A DNA stretch of 64,000 bases. It comes from Pseudomonas viridiflava. Lineage in GTDB: Bacteria; Pseudomonadota; Gammaproteobacteria; Pseudomonadales; Pseudomonadaceae. The stretch lies in assembly GCF_900573885.1 (NCBI RefSeq), contig NZ_UPSE01000453.1, positions 248,001 through 312,000 on the forward strand, given 5' to 3'. Below, piece after piece: positions 31,746 to 40,507 of the stretch (the first letter of the stretch is position 1; each line of letters starts with the position of its first letter). Made by a program: the position numbers and the translations under genes. Below the pieces are notes generated by a model. The model was given only the letters and a program-made list of their open reading frames with translations. It did not search any database and was not told the origin of the DNA.

Positions 31746-32995
31746 ATCGGCGCATCGGTTTTGTCCTCGCGGCGCTGATCGTTCTTTCGGTGGGCCTGAC
31801 CGCCATCTACCTGATGAGCATTGCCACGCCCTACCAGAAAGAAATCAAACACGGCCCGTCGCCGGAAGTGGGCGCCAATCCGTATCTGGCTGCCGAGGCA
31901 TTTCTCAAAGCCCGGCAAACAAGCGTGGTGCGCGCCGACGGGCTTGAGGTGCTGAACACCCTTCCGAGCAAAGGCAATACCTTGCTGCTGCTCGGCACGC
32001 GAGAAAAAATGACCCCACGGCAAACCGAGCGCGTCCTCGACTGGGCGGCCAAGGGCGGGCATCTGCTGGTAGTAGCCGAGTCCCTTTGGGATGAAGAAGA
32101 AGGCAAGAGCGACGACCTGCTGCTCGACAAGCTGGGCATTCATCAGCTGCTCACCGAAGACCTCGACAAAGACACCGAGGTCGAAGGCGATGGCGAGGCC
32201 GAAGCGCAAGCCGAAGAGCCGGCCACCGACGAGACGCAGGAGCGCGCGGCTGCCGACGAAGAAATCGGCGACGTGGACGCCGATCCGTACCCCGAATTGA
32301 CCAAGCTGTATCTGGAAAACGAAGACGCTCCGGCCTATATCAATTTCGATACCGACTACCACCTCTTCGATTCCAGAAACCAGGCCCAGGCCTGGGCCAA
32401 CAGTGCCGACGCCACCCACATGCTGCAGCTCAACCATGGCGATGGCCTGGTGACGGTGCTGACCGACAGCTGGATCTGGCAGAACGACGGCATTGCCGAC
32501 TATGACAACGCCTGGCTGCTCTGGTACCTCACGCAAGACAGCAAGGTCACGCTGCTGTATCGCGCCGACCGGGACGACCTGCTCACCCTGCTGTGGCGCA
32601 ACTTCCCCGAAGCGCTGGTGGCGCTGGCGCTGCTGATTGCGCTGGTGCTGTGGGCCAACGGCCGCCGTCAGGGCCCGCTGCTTGCCCCCGCCAGCCTTGC
32701 CCGCCGCCAGTTGCAGGAACACCTGCGCGGCAGCGCCGATTTCCTGCGCCGCAACAGCGGTGCGCAAAGCCTGCTGCAAGGGTTGCAACGGGATATTCAA
32801 CGCCAGGCGCGCCGTCGCCACCCAGGTTTCGAGCGGCTCGACATTGCCACCCAATGGCAAATTCTCGGTCGCCTCAGTCGCTTACCCAGCAGTGCCATTA
32901 GCCAAGCCATGCGTCCGCTGCCAAAACAGCGGATCTCTGCCACCGAATTCACCCGCCAGGTCGCCCACCTGCAAACCCTCAGGAATGCCCTATGA
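31742..32995 (+). CDS. DUF4350 domain membrane protein
   Basis: Protein of 417 residues with an N-terminal membrane anchor (RIGFVLAALIVLSVGLTAIYL) and a periplasmic DUF4350 region (GANPYLAAEAFLKARQ, GNTLLLLGTREKMTPRQ, LLVVAESLWD). DUF4350 resembles a glutamine-amidotransferase-like fold. An acidic insert of about 45 residues near 140-185 (VEGDGEAEAQAEEPATDETQ) interrupts it. A second membrane segment (LVALALLIALVLWANG) and a basic cytoplasmic tail follow. It overlaps both neighbours by 4 nt. Confidence 0.78.
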   Translation: MNRRIGFVLAALIVLSVGLTAIYLMSIATPYQKEIKHGPSPEVGANPYLAAEAFLKARQTSVVRADGLEVLNTLPSKGNTLLLLGTREKMTPRQTERVLDWAAKGGHLLVVAESLWDEEEGKSDDLLLDKLGIHQLLTEDLDKDTEVEGDGEAEAQAEEPATDETQERAAADEEIGDVDADPYPELTKLYLENEDAPAYINFDTDYHLFDSRNQAQAWANSADATHMLQLNHGDGLVTVLTDSWIWQNDGIADYDNAWLLWYLTQDSKVTLLYRADRDDLLTLLWRNFPEALVALALLIALVLWANGRRQGPLLAPASLARRQLQEHLRGSADFLRRNSGAQSLLQGLQRDIQRQARRRHPGFERLDIATQWQILGRLSRLPSSAISQAMRPLPKQRISATEFTRQVAHLQTLRNAL

Positions 32996-34116
32996 GCGAA
33001 CAGACGCCCGATCAGCCCGGCCGCGCCGACGTACCAGCCACCGAACTGGAGCTGGACCCACAAGCACTGGAGCCGACCCCGGCCCCGGCACCTGCTGCCA
33101 TTGTCGGCGCGCTGACACCGCCGCCCGCCCCCGCGCCAGCGGCGCCGCCGGCCAACGCCCAGCGCCAGCGCGCTACCCAACTGGCCCAGGCGCTGCGCCA
33201 GGAATTGCAGAAAGCGTTGATCGGCCAGACGGCTGTTATCGATGACGTGCTCACCGCGCTGCTGGCCGGCGGCCACGTGCTGCTCGAAGGCGTGCCCGGG
33301 CTCGGCAAAACCCTGCTGGTGCGCGCCCTGGCCCGCTGCTTCGGCGGCGAGTTTGCCCGTATTCAATTCACCCCCGATCTGATGCCGAGCGACGTAACCG
33401 GTCACGCCGTGTACGACCTGCAATCGGAGCAGTTCAAGCTGCGCAAGGGGCCGGTATTCACCAACCTGCTGCTGGCGGACGAGATCAACCGCGCCCCGGC
33501 AAAAACCCAGGCCGCGCTGCTGGAAGTGATGCAGGAACGCCAGGTCACGCTGGAAGGCCGCGCGTTGGCCGTGGCGCAGCCCTTCATGGTGCTCGCCACC
33601 CAGAACCCGATAGAGCAGGAAGGCACCTACCCGCTGCCCGAAGCCGAGCTCGACCGCTTTATGCTCAAGCTGCGCATGGATTATCCGCAGCTGGACGAAG
33701 AACTGACCATGGTCCGCCAGGTGAGTCGTTCGTCGCGCGCCGACATGCTCGACGTGGTGCCGTTGCGCCCGCTGCTGCAAGCCAAAGACGTGCTGGCGCT
33801 GCAGAAAATCGCCAGCGATCTGGCGCTTGATGAGCAGGTGCTCGACTACGCCGTGCGCCTGGCGCGTGCCACGCGCAGCTGGCCGGGCCTGGCCATCGGC
33901 GCCGGGCCGCGGGCGTCCATCGCCCTGGTACGTGGTGGGCGTGCGCGCGCGCTGCTGCGTGGCGGCGACTTCGTGACACCCGACGACGTAAAAGGCTGCG
34001 CCTTGGCCGTGCTGCGCCACCGCGTGCGCTTGTCGCCGGAGCTGGATATCGAAGGGTTGTCGGTAGACCAAGTGCTGCAACAGTTACTCGACCAGGTGGC
34101 AGCGCCGCGTCTATGA
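32992..34116 (+). CDS. MoxR-family AAA+ ATPase with Pro/Ala-rich extension
   Basis: AAA+ ATPase of 374 residues with Walker A GVPGLGKT, Walker B LLADEINRAP, sensor 1 ATQNPIEQEGTYPLPEAELDRF split over the strand and arginine-finger region, and the C-terminal lid. MoxR proteins act as chaperones that mature protein or metalloenzyme complexes, usually with von Willebrand-type partners. About 60 residues before the ATPase are Pro/Ala-rich and low complexity (TPAPAPAAIVG, PPPAPAPAAPPANAQ). Most MoxR proteins are 310-330 long, so this is an added, probably disordered tail. It overlaps the preceding gene by 4 nt. Confidence 0.92.
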   Translation: MSEQTPDQPGRADVPATELELDPQALEPTPAPAPAAIVGALTPPPAPAPAAPPANAQRQRATQLAQALRQELQKALIGQTAVIDDVLTALLAGGHVLLEGVPGLGKTLLVRALARCFGGEFARIQFTPDLMPSDVTGHAVYDLQSEQFKLRKGPVFTNLLLADEINRAPAKTQAALLEVMQERQVTLEGRALAVAQPFMVLATQNPIEQEGTYPLPEAELDRFMLKLRMDYPQLDEELTMVRQVSRSSRADMLDVVPLRPLLQAKDVLALQKIASDLALDEQVLDYAVRLARATRSWPGLAIGAGPRASIALVRGGRARALLRGGDFVTPDDVKGCALAVLRHRVRLSPELDIEGLSVDQVLQQLLDQVAAPRL

Positions 34117-34159
34117 CCGTACTCGCCCTGTCTGCCACGCCCCCATTGAAAGGGCCGCA

Positions 34160-35491
34160 ATGAAACCGTCCCGCCTGCTGTTGCTGCTGTTCGGCGGCCT
34201 GCTGGGCCTGGCGATTGTGCTGGGCATTTTGCAGGCCGTGGACGTGCACGTGCCCGCCACGCTGCACACCTTGTGGTGGGCGGCGCTGCTGGCGCTGACG
34301 CTGGTCAGCGGCGTAGACGTGCTGTGGCTGCGGCAATTGCCGTCGCCCCAGCTCACCCGCACGCTGCCGGGCAACTTGTCCCTCGGCCGTTGGGGCGAGG
34401 TTCATCTGCTGGCGCAACACGGCTTCAGGCATCGTCAGTTTGTCGAGGTGTTCGACCACGTGCCCGCCGGCATGGACGTCGACTACCTGCCGCAACGCAT
34501 CGAACTACGCCCCGGCGAACAGACCCGGTTCACCTACCGCGTGCGACCCCTGGTGCGCGGGCACTTCAGCTTTGAACGGTGCGAGCTGGGCATCCCCAGC
34601 CCGCTGAAATTATGGCAAGGCCGCCGTTACCTCGAACTGCCCGGCGCAACGCGCGTGTACCCGGACTTCGCCCGGCTCTACGACGCCAGCCTCAAGGGCG
34701 TGGACGACTGGCTCGGGCAACTGGGTGTACGGCAGCAACAACGCCGCGGCCTGGGCCAGGAGTTTCAGCAACTGCGCGAATTCCGTGACGGCGACACCCT
34801 GCGCCAGATCGACTGGAAAGCCACCGCCCGCAAACGCACCCCGATTGCCCGCGAATACCAGGACGAGCGCGACCAGCAGATTATTTTCCTGCTCGACTGC
34901 GGCCGCCGCATGCGCAGTCAGGACGGCGACCTGTCGCACTTCGACCACGCCCTTAACGCCTGCCTGCTGCTCAGTTACGTGGCGTTGCGCCAAGGCGATG
35001 CCGTGGGCATGGCGACATTTGCCGGCGACCAGCCGCGCTTCCTTGCGCCGGTCAAAGGTCAGGCGCATCTGAACGTGCTGCTTAACGCCGTGTACGACCT
35101 GCAGAGCACCCAGCGCCCCGCCGACTATGCCGCCGCCATCGACGGCCTGCTCGCCCGTCAACGCCGCCGCGCACTGGTCGTGATCGTCAGCAACCTGCGC
35201 GACGAAGACGACGAAGAACTGCTGGCCGCCGCCAAACGCCTCGGCCGCCAACACCGGGTACTGATCGCCAGCCTGCGCGAAGAAGTGCTCGACAGCCTGC
35301 GCCACAACCCCGTGCACAACTACGAGGAAGCGCTGGCCTACTGCGGCACAGTGGATTACTTGAACGCGCGGGCCGGGCTGCACGAACGGCTTGTCGCCCA
35401 TGGCGTGCCAGTGCTGGATACGCGGCCCAGCCAGTTGGGACCGGAGTTGGTTGAACGCTATCTGGCCTGGAAAAAAGCCGGCGTATTTTGA
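34160..35491 (+). CDS. DUF58 domain membrane protein
   Basis: Protein of 443 residues, the usual MoxR partner. Two membrane segments at the N-terminus (LLLLLFGGLLGLAIVLGIL and LHTLWWAALLALTLVSGVDV) are followed by a beta-rich region. The DUF58 core is GLGQEFQQLREFRDGDTLRQIDW with KATARKRTPIAREY. The vWA-like part holds IIFLLDCGRRMRS, a DxGxxM MIDAS-like variant. The start has GAAAGGG upstream; 43 bp separate it from moxR. It ends the operon and is followed by a REP hairpin. Confidence 0.88.
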   Translation: MKPSRLLLLLFGGLLGLAIVLGILQAVDVHVPATLHTLWWAALLALTLVSGVDVLWLRQLPSPQLTRTLPGNLSLGRWGEVHLLAQHGFRHRQFVEVFDHVPAGMDVDYLPQRIELRPGEQTRFTYRVRPLVRGHFSFERCELGIPSPLKLWQGRRYLELPGATRVYPDFARLYDASLKGVDDWLGQLGVRQQQRRGLGQEFQQLREFRDGDTLRQIDWKATARKRTPIAREYQDERDQQIIFLLDCGRRMRSQDGDLSHFDHALNACLLLSYVALRQGDAVGMATFAGDQPRFLAPVKGQAHLNVLLNAVYDLQSTQRPADYAAAIDGLLARQRRRALVVIVSNLRDEDDEELLAAAKRLGRQHRVLIASLREEVLDSLRHNPVHNYEEALAYCGTVDYLNARAGLHERLVAHGVPVLDTRPSQLGPELVERYLAWKKAGVF

Positions 35492-35551
35492 TTCTTTCTG
35501 GACGATCGCCGGGTCGTCGGCCTGGCGGCGTTGCCCGCCAAACCGCACTTC

Positions 35552-35614
35552 TGTAGGAGTGGCTTTAGCCGCGAGCTTTTAAATCAAAAACTCGCGGCTA
35601 AAGCCGCTCCTACA
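35552..35614. repeat. REP inverted pair (GTAGGAGTGGCTTTAGCCGC)
   Basis: The arms TGTAGGAGTGGCTTTAGCCG and its complement enclose a 17-nt AT-rich spacer. This is the same family as 44993-45057, 54078-54138 and 60232-60257. Confidence 0.88.
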
Positions 35615-35650
35615 TGCGCGCTGTACGCCCCCACAATCGCGCACGACTTC

Positions 35651-35696
35651 GCCCCCTCTGCCCGTATACGGGAGAGGGCTGGGGAGAGGGTTTTGA
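35651..35696. repeat. Single 'CCCTCTCCC' palindromic repeat
   Basis: CCCCCTCTGCCCGTATACGG then GAGAGGGCTGGGGAGAGGG; an unpaired copy of the element at 57596-57709. Confidence 0.65.
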
Positions 35697-35714
35697 GTGC
35701 AGAACGAAACGCAG

Positions 35715-36071
35715 CTAAACAGGCGTAGCCAGGGTTTGAAACGTGAAGTACTGACGCAACGCGTCAACCATTTCCACGTAGTCCGGCGGCGGCGCCACCA
35801 GCGAGAAGCCTGAGTCCCAGCCGCCGGGGGTGACATCTTCGCGGCACCATTGGCAGGTGGCGGAGAAGTTGATGACGCGCTGGCCGGTCGGCCCGGGAAT
35901 CTTCAGGCACATTTCAAACCGGGCGCCGACGAGCATCGGCAGCTCGCTGATCAGCATCAGGCCGTCCAGCGACACGTTGCCGATATGGCCCATGGGCTTG
36001 TCGGTAATGCGGTTGAAGACATTCAGATAGGACGGCAACTGATGTCGATCGATTCGGCGTTCACTTCGCAT
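35715..36071 (-). CDS. PilZ domain protein, probable c-di-GMP receptor
   Basis: A stand-alone PilZ protein of 118 residues. RRIDR (residues 5-9) is the RxxxR motif and NVSLDG (about 32-37) the [D/N]xSxxG motif, so both halves of the c-di-GMP site are intact. The rest is a beta barrel ending in a helix (DYVEMVDALRQYF). The Shine-Dalgarno is weak. The diguanylate cyclase gene sadC lies 5 kb downstream in the same conserved block, but functional pairing is not shown. Confidence 0.85.
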   Translation of the reverse strand: MRSERRIDRHQLPSYLNVFNRITDKPMGHIGNVSLDGLMLISELPMLVGARFEMCLKIPGPTGQRVINFSATCQWCREDVTPGGWDSGFSLVAPPPDYVEMVDALRQYFTFQTLATPV

Positions 36072-36131
36072 GATGGCAAATCGCTATGGACGGCTCCTGA
36101 GTATGGCCGCTGCTAATGGCTAGAGCCAGCG

Positions 36132-36554
36132 TCAGTCACAATTCTGAGCAATTTGTTGGCTGAGTTGGCGACGAGCGGTGTCGAGTTGCTGGTCGCTGTA
36201 GTACTCGCGGTCGCCGTTGTCATTGAGCGAGTAGTACGTACTGCCAGCGGGGATCTGCGCCAGTTTGCTGCGCAGGGTGTTGCAGTAGTTATTGACCTCG
36301 GATTGCTGCTTGCTGGCGCGCTGTTCCGCTTGCGCTTGCTCGTCACGGCGGGCGTTGTAGAAGTTGTCGGTGCGCTCCTGGCGCTGGCGCGTGGCGTCGT
36401 CGCGCTCTATCACCTGAGGCTTGACCACCACCGGCGTTGCGCCTGAAACCGGGCGCTGGTCGAAATGCACGCGCCCATTGGCGTCGGTCCATTTATAAAT
36501 TTCTGCAGCCGCCACACCTGGCAGTAATACGGCGCAGAGCACTATCACGCGCAT
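36132..36554 (-). CDS. Exported DUF4124 protein
   Basis: Protein of 140 residues with a short signal peptide (MRVIVLCAVLLPGVAAA). The DUF4124 domain follows at once (EIYKWTDANGRVHFDQRP). The rest is a Gln/Arg-rich coiled coil (ATRQRQERTDNFYNARRDEQ) with two Cys (NNYCNTLRS, AQNCD) that may form a disulfide. AGGAGG lies 10 nt before the ATG. Periplasmic, function unknown. Confidence 0.85.
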   Translation of the reverse strand: MRVIVLCAVLLPGVAAAEIYKWTDANGRVHFDQRPVSGATPVVVKPQVIERDDATRQRQERTDNFYNARRDEQAQAEQRASKQQSEVNNYCNTLRSKLAQIPAGSTYYSLNDNGDREYYSDQQLDTARRQLSQQIAQNCD

Positions 36555-36650
36555 AGCCTTCCTCCTTGAAACGACGCCACGTTCAGCGTCCGGCTATCTT
36601 CGCTAACCGCTGGTGGCTTTGCCAATAGCGCAAAGCCAGCATCGAAGCAT

Positions 36651-37022
36651 TTACAGCGGAGCGGCAGAGGTTTTCGCGGTTTCGCCTGGTCGATGCCCCA
36701 GCCGTTGCAGCGTATCCAGACGCGCGCGGGCGCGGTAGGCGTACTCGCTGGATGGGTAGCGGGCAATGATGAACTGATAGGTTTGAGCGGCGTCGACGAA
36801 CAGGCTTTCGCGCTCCAGACACTGGCCGCGTAACAGCGAAATTTCCGGCTGCACGTAACTGCGCGAGCGGCTTTTGCGCTCGGCCTGCGACAACTCCAGC
36901 ATCGCCTTGTCGCAATCGCCAGCGTTGTACTCTTTGTAAGCCTGATCCAGGTGGTAATCCATGGTCATGCTGTTGCAGCCAGCGGCGCCAAGCATCACCA
37001 CACCAATAAGTAAAAATCGCAT
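36651..37022 (-). CDS. Small TPR-type lipoprotein
   Basis: Lipoprotein of 123 residues with lipobox LGAAGC at 11-16. The mature part is helical with repeat character: DQAYKEYNAGDCDKAMLELSQAE and DAAQTYQFIIARYPSSEYAYRARARL resemble TPR units. The start at 37022 has GGAGG 9 nt upstream. Divergent from the next lipoprotein gene. Function unknown. Confidence 0.8.
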   Translation of the reverse strand: MRFLLIGVVMLGAAGCNSMTMDYHLDQAYKEYNAGDCDKAMLELSQAERKSRSRSYVQPEISLLRGQCLERESLFVDAAQTYQFIIARYPSSEYAYRARARLDTLQRLGHRPGETAKTSAAPL

Positions 37023-37202
37023 GGGCAAATCCTCCGATGTGGAGTGTATCGACAGCCCTGAGAAAAACTGCAGAGCAGGTTGAGCATATCCTCCGATTGG
37101 ATCGGCGTCAGCGCCCTTGGTCCCGCGCCATGGCGTGACTAGACTGGCCGAACCGGGCCGCAGCGCACAGCCCGGCACCTCTATAAATGCCAAGGAACGC
37201 CC

Positions 37203-38006
37203 ATGCCCGCCCGCCGCTTTCTGCCGCTGTTGTGCTGCCTGGTTTTGCCGGGCTGTGCGCCGACCACGCCGCTGTTTATTGCCCAGGTCACCACCCAGGA
37301 AGTGGCCGAGTCCAAGGAAAGCAAAAACAACCGCATGCTCGCGGCCATCGAAGACGAAGGCGACCTGCTCACCTACAGCGCCATGGCCATTCGCGATGGC
37401 ACCAGCGAGAAAGCCGAAACCACTTATATGCAGGGCTATCAGGACCACGACCTGAGCGACGAGGTGCGGGCCATTTCGCTCTACCAGATCGGCCTCATAT
37501 ATATGAGCCGCTTCAACGACCAGCGCGACGACACCAAAGCCCTCAACATTTTTTATAAAGTGCGCAACGAGTTCAGCCAGACCCGCGCGGCGGCCCGCGC
37601 CGGACAGCGCATGGCGCTGATCAACACACGCGCCAACGAGCCGCTGCAACAGACCGCCCGCGAATTGTTGGCGAACTGGAAACCCAGCCAGAACCTGGAC
37701 CTCAACCAGGCCAGCCTGGACCCGGACATGACCCTGCTCTCACGCCGGGCCGTACTCAAAGACCGCGTCGCCGATGCCGAAGAGCTGTACCGCGTGGCCC
37801 TTAAAGACCCGGCGGTAGAGCCGTCGATCAAAGAAGAAGCGCTGTATCAGGTGGCGCTCATGTACCTGGCGCCCGACAACCCGCACCCCAGCCGCGACAA
37901 GGCCATCGAGTACCTGCGCCAGTTACTGGCGCAGTATCCGAACAGTGAACTGCGCGAAAAAGCCGAGCGTCATCTGGACACCGCCTTGAACACCATCACG
38001 CCTTGA
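37203..38006 (+). CDS. TPR-type lipoprotein
   Basis: Lipoprotein of 267 residues with lipobox LVLPGC at about 13-18. The mature chain is helical with Sel1/TPR-like repeats (AISLYQIGLIYMSRFNDQRDD split across one repeat; EALYQVALMYLAPDNPHPSRDKA; AIEYLRQLLAQYPNSELREKAERHL). It precedes pykA by about 100 bp. I know no function; a scaffold in the envelope is possible. Confidence 0.8.
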   Translation: MPARRFLPLLCCLVLPGCAPTTPLFIAQVTTQEVAESKESKNNRMLAAIEDEGDLLTYSAMAIRDGTSEKAETTYMQGYQDHDLSDEVRAISLYQIGLIYMSRFNDQRDDTKALNIFYKVRNEFSQTRAAARAGQRMALINTRANEPLQQTARELLANWKPSQNLDLNQASLDPDMTLLSRRAVLKDRVADAEELYRVALKDPAVEPSIKEEALYQVALMYLAPDNPHPSRDKAIEYLRQLLAQYPNSELREKAERHLDTALNTITP

Positions 38007-38109
38007 GCAGCGCGCTATATAACCCGGCGTAAGGTAGTGCAAGCGAACAATGACTACAGCGGCGCAGCATAGTAGCCTCGGCTTCTGCTCGCCCTTCGGA
38101 GTCTTTCGC

Positions 38110-39561
38110 ATGACCTTTCGCCGCACCAAAATCGTCGCCACCCTCGGTCCCGCCAGCAATTCACCAGAAGTTCTGGAACAACTGATTCTCGCGGGCGTCG
38201 ATGTATGCCGCCTGAACTTCTCCCACGGCACACCCGATGAACACAAAGCGCGCGCCATTCTGGTTCGTGAAATCGCCGCCAGGCACGGCCGTTTCGTCGC
38301 CCTGCTCGGCGACCTGCAAGGCCCGAAAATCCGTATCGCCAAATTCGCCGACAAGCGCATCGAACTCAAAGAAGGCGACAGCTTCCGCTTCTCCGTCACC
38401 CACCCGCGCGACGCGGGCACTCAGGAAGTGGTCGGCATCGACTACCCGGACCTGATCAAAGACTGCAAAACCGGCGACGAACTGCTGCTCGACGACGGTC
38501 GCGTGGTGATGCTGGTGGAGTCCACCACCGCCGATGAACTGCACTGCCGCGTACTGATCGGCGGCCCGCTGTCCGACCACAAAGGCATCAACCGTCGCGG
38601 TGGCGGCCTCACCGCGCCAGCCCTGACCGCCAAAGACAAAGCCGACATCAAGCTGGCTGCCGAAATGGAGCTCGACTACCTCGCCGTCTCCTTCCCGCGT
38701 GATGCCGCTGACATGGAACTGGCCCGTCGCCTGCGTGACGAAGCCGGTGGCACGGCCTGGCTGGTGGCGAAAATCGAACGCGCCGAAGCAGTGGCCGACG
38801 ACGAAACCCTCGACGGCCTGATTCGCGCCAGTGACGCCGTGATGGTGGCCCGTGGCGACCTCGGGGTGGAAATCGGTGATGCCGAGCTGGTGGGCATTCA
38901 GAAGAAAATCATTCTGCACGCGCGCCGTCTGAACAAGGCGGTGATCACCGCCACGCAGATGATGGAATCGATGATCAGCAGCCCGATGCCGACCCGCGCC
39001 GAAGTATCGGACGTGGCCAACGCCGCGCTGGACTTCACCGACGCCGTGATGCTCTCGGCCGAAAGCGCTGCCGGCATGTACCCCATCGAAGCGGTCAAGG
39101 CCATGGCCCGCGTTTGCCTGGGCGCTGAAAAGCACCCGACCAACAAACGCTCCAGCCATCGTCTGGGCCACACCTTCGAGCGTTGCGATGAAAGCGTGGC
39201 GCTGGCCGCCATGTACACCGCCAACCACTTCCCGGGCGTTAAAGCGATCATCGCGCTGACCGAAAGCGGCTACAGCCCGCTGATCATGTCGCGCCTGCGC
39301 TCGCAAGTACCGATCTTCGCCTTTACCCCACACCGTGAAACCCAGGCCCGAGTGGCCATGTTCCGTGGCGTGTACACCGTACCGTTCGACCCGGCATCGC
39401 TGCCGTCGAACAAAATCAGTGAAGCGGCGATTGAAGAGCTGGTGAAACGCGGCGTCGTGCAGCCGGGGGATTGGGTGATTCTCACCAAGGGCGACAGCTA
39501 CCACACCACCGGTGGCACGAACTCGATGAAGATTCTCCACGTCGGTGAACCACAAGTTTAA
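38110..39561 (+). CDS. pykA: Pyruvate kinase PykA
   Basis: Converts PEP and ADP to pyruvate and ATP, the last step of glycolysis. It has 483 residues from ATG 38110 (RRTKIVATLGPAS), with GGAG 8 nt upstream; the frame open to 38050 is rejected. Conserved blocks: LNFSHGTPDEH, the catalytic MVARGDLGVEIGDAELVGIQKKII region around the signature, ITATQMMESMISSP, and the regulatory C-domain. This is the PykA/type II form rather than the sugar-phosphate-activated PykF, judged from the recalled neighbourhood. Confidence 0.95.
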   Translation: MTFRRTKIVATLGPASNSPEVLEQLILAGVDVCRLNFSHGTPDEHKARAILVREIAARHGRFVALLGDLQGPKIRIAKFADKRIELKEGDSFRFSVTHPRDAGTQEVVGIDYPDLIKDCKTGDELLLDDGRVVMLVESTTADELHCRVLIGGPLSDHKGINRRGGGLTAPALTAKDKADIKLAAEMELDYLAVSFPRDAADMELARRLRDEAGGTAWLVAKIERAEAVADDETLDGLIRASDAVMVARGDLGVEIGDAELVGIQKKIILHARRLNKAVITATQMMESMISSPMPTRAEVSDVANAALDFTDAVMLSAESAAGMYPIEAVKAMARVCLGAEKHPTNKRSSHRLGHTFERCDESVALAAMYTANHFPGVKAIIALTESGYSPLIMSRLRSQVPIFAFTPHRETQARVAMFRGVYTVPFDPASLPSNKISEAAIEELVKRGVVQPGDWVILTKGDSYHTTGGTNSMKILHVGEPQV

Positions 39562-39573
39562 AAGCGGGAGAAC

Positions 39574-39738
39574 GTAGGTTGGGTTGAGCGAAGCGAAGCC
39601 CAACGATACGCCGCAACCAGCCCCACCACCGAAGCCAATCAGAACGTCCGCGATGCAACGCAGGCGTCCTGTTTGGTTTCGTAATCAAAACAAGCCTCTT
39701 CGTATCGTTGGGCTTCGCCTTCGGCTCAACCCAACCTA
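39574..39738. repeat. Inverted pair of 'GTAGGTTGGGTTGAGC' elements with 98-bp spacer
   Basis: GTAGGTTGGGTTGAGCGAAG at 39574-39605 is answered by its complement at 39704-39738. It is the second locus for the element at 23972-24045, here with a long spacer, between convergent pykA and the enoyl-CoA hydratase gene. Confidence 0.85.
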
Positions 39739-40499
39739 CTGAAATCCGGTTTGCGCCGCTGCATAAAGGCCGACAACGCTTCAATCGCTTCCGGTGACCG
39801 CAGGCGCTGGTTGAATAAAGCGCCCTCCTCCTCGATCACTTTTCTCAGCTGTTCCCTGGCCGGTTTGCGCATCAGCTCTTTGCTGTCTTCCACGGCTTTG
39901 GGCGGTAGCTGCAAAAAGCGCTTGGCCATTTCTTTAGCCCGAGCCAGCGTCGCAGCGCCATCTTCCAGTGCTTCGTTAGCGATGCCCCACGCGGCCGCTT
40001 GCTCGCCGCTAAAAGACTGGCCCAGCAGCAACAATTCAGCGGCTTTGGCATGGCCGAGCATCTGCGGCAGGATCAGGCTCGAACCGTATTCAGGGCACAA
40101 GCCCAACGCCACGAACGGCATCTTCAACACGGCACCCCGGCTGACGTAAACCAGGTCGCAGTGCAGCAGCAGGGTGGTGCCGATGCCAACGGCCGGGCCG
40201 GCCACGGCGGCCACCACGGGCTTTTTCATTTCAAGCAAGGCGCGCATGAAAAAGAACACCGGGCTGTCCATGCCGGTGGGTGGCTCTTGGAGGAAATCGG
40301 CGATGTCGTTGCCGCTGGTAAAGCAGTCTTCACCGCCACAGATCAGCACCGCGCGAATGCTCGAATCGGCATCGGCTTCTTCCAGAACCTGGGCCATGCG
40401 GCTGTACATGGCGCGGGTGAGCGCGTTCTTTTTATCCAGACGGTGCAGGCGCAGAGTCAGCAGACCCTCGTCGCGCTCGACCAGTACATGTTCGCTCAT
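39726..40499 (-). CDS. Enoyl-CoA hydratase/isomerase family protein
   Basis: Crotonase-fold protein of 257 residues. The oxyanion-hole segments are GGEDCFTSGNDIADF and AGPAVGIGTTLLLHCDLV. The position of the first catalytic Glu of true hydratases holds Val-Gly in the second helix, and FVALGLCPEYGSSL carries a Pro-Glu pair, so isomerase or another crotonase reaction is as likely as hydration. The start at 40499 has GAGG 9 nt upstream; ATG 40505 is possible. It begins right after the ferredoxin reductase stop, so the two are cotranscribed. The last codons overlap a repeat element. Confidence 0.85.
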   Translation of the reverse strand: MSEHVLVERDEGLLTLRLHRLDKKNALTRAMYSRMAQVLEEADADSSIRAVLICGGEDCFTSGNDIADFLQEPPTGMDSPVFFFMRALLEMKKPVVAAVAGPAVGIGTTLLLHCDLVYVSRGAVLKMPFVALGLCPEYGSSLILPQMLGHAKAAELLLLGQSFSGEQAAAWGIANEALEDGAATLARAKEMAKRFLQLPPKAVEDSKELMRKPAREQLRKVIEEEGALFNQRLRSPEAIEALSAFMQRRKPDFSRLG

Positions 40500-40507
40500 A
40501 ACCATCC

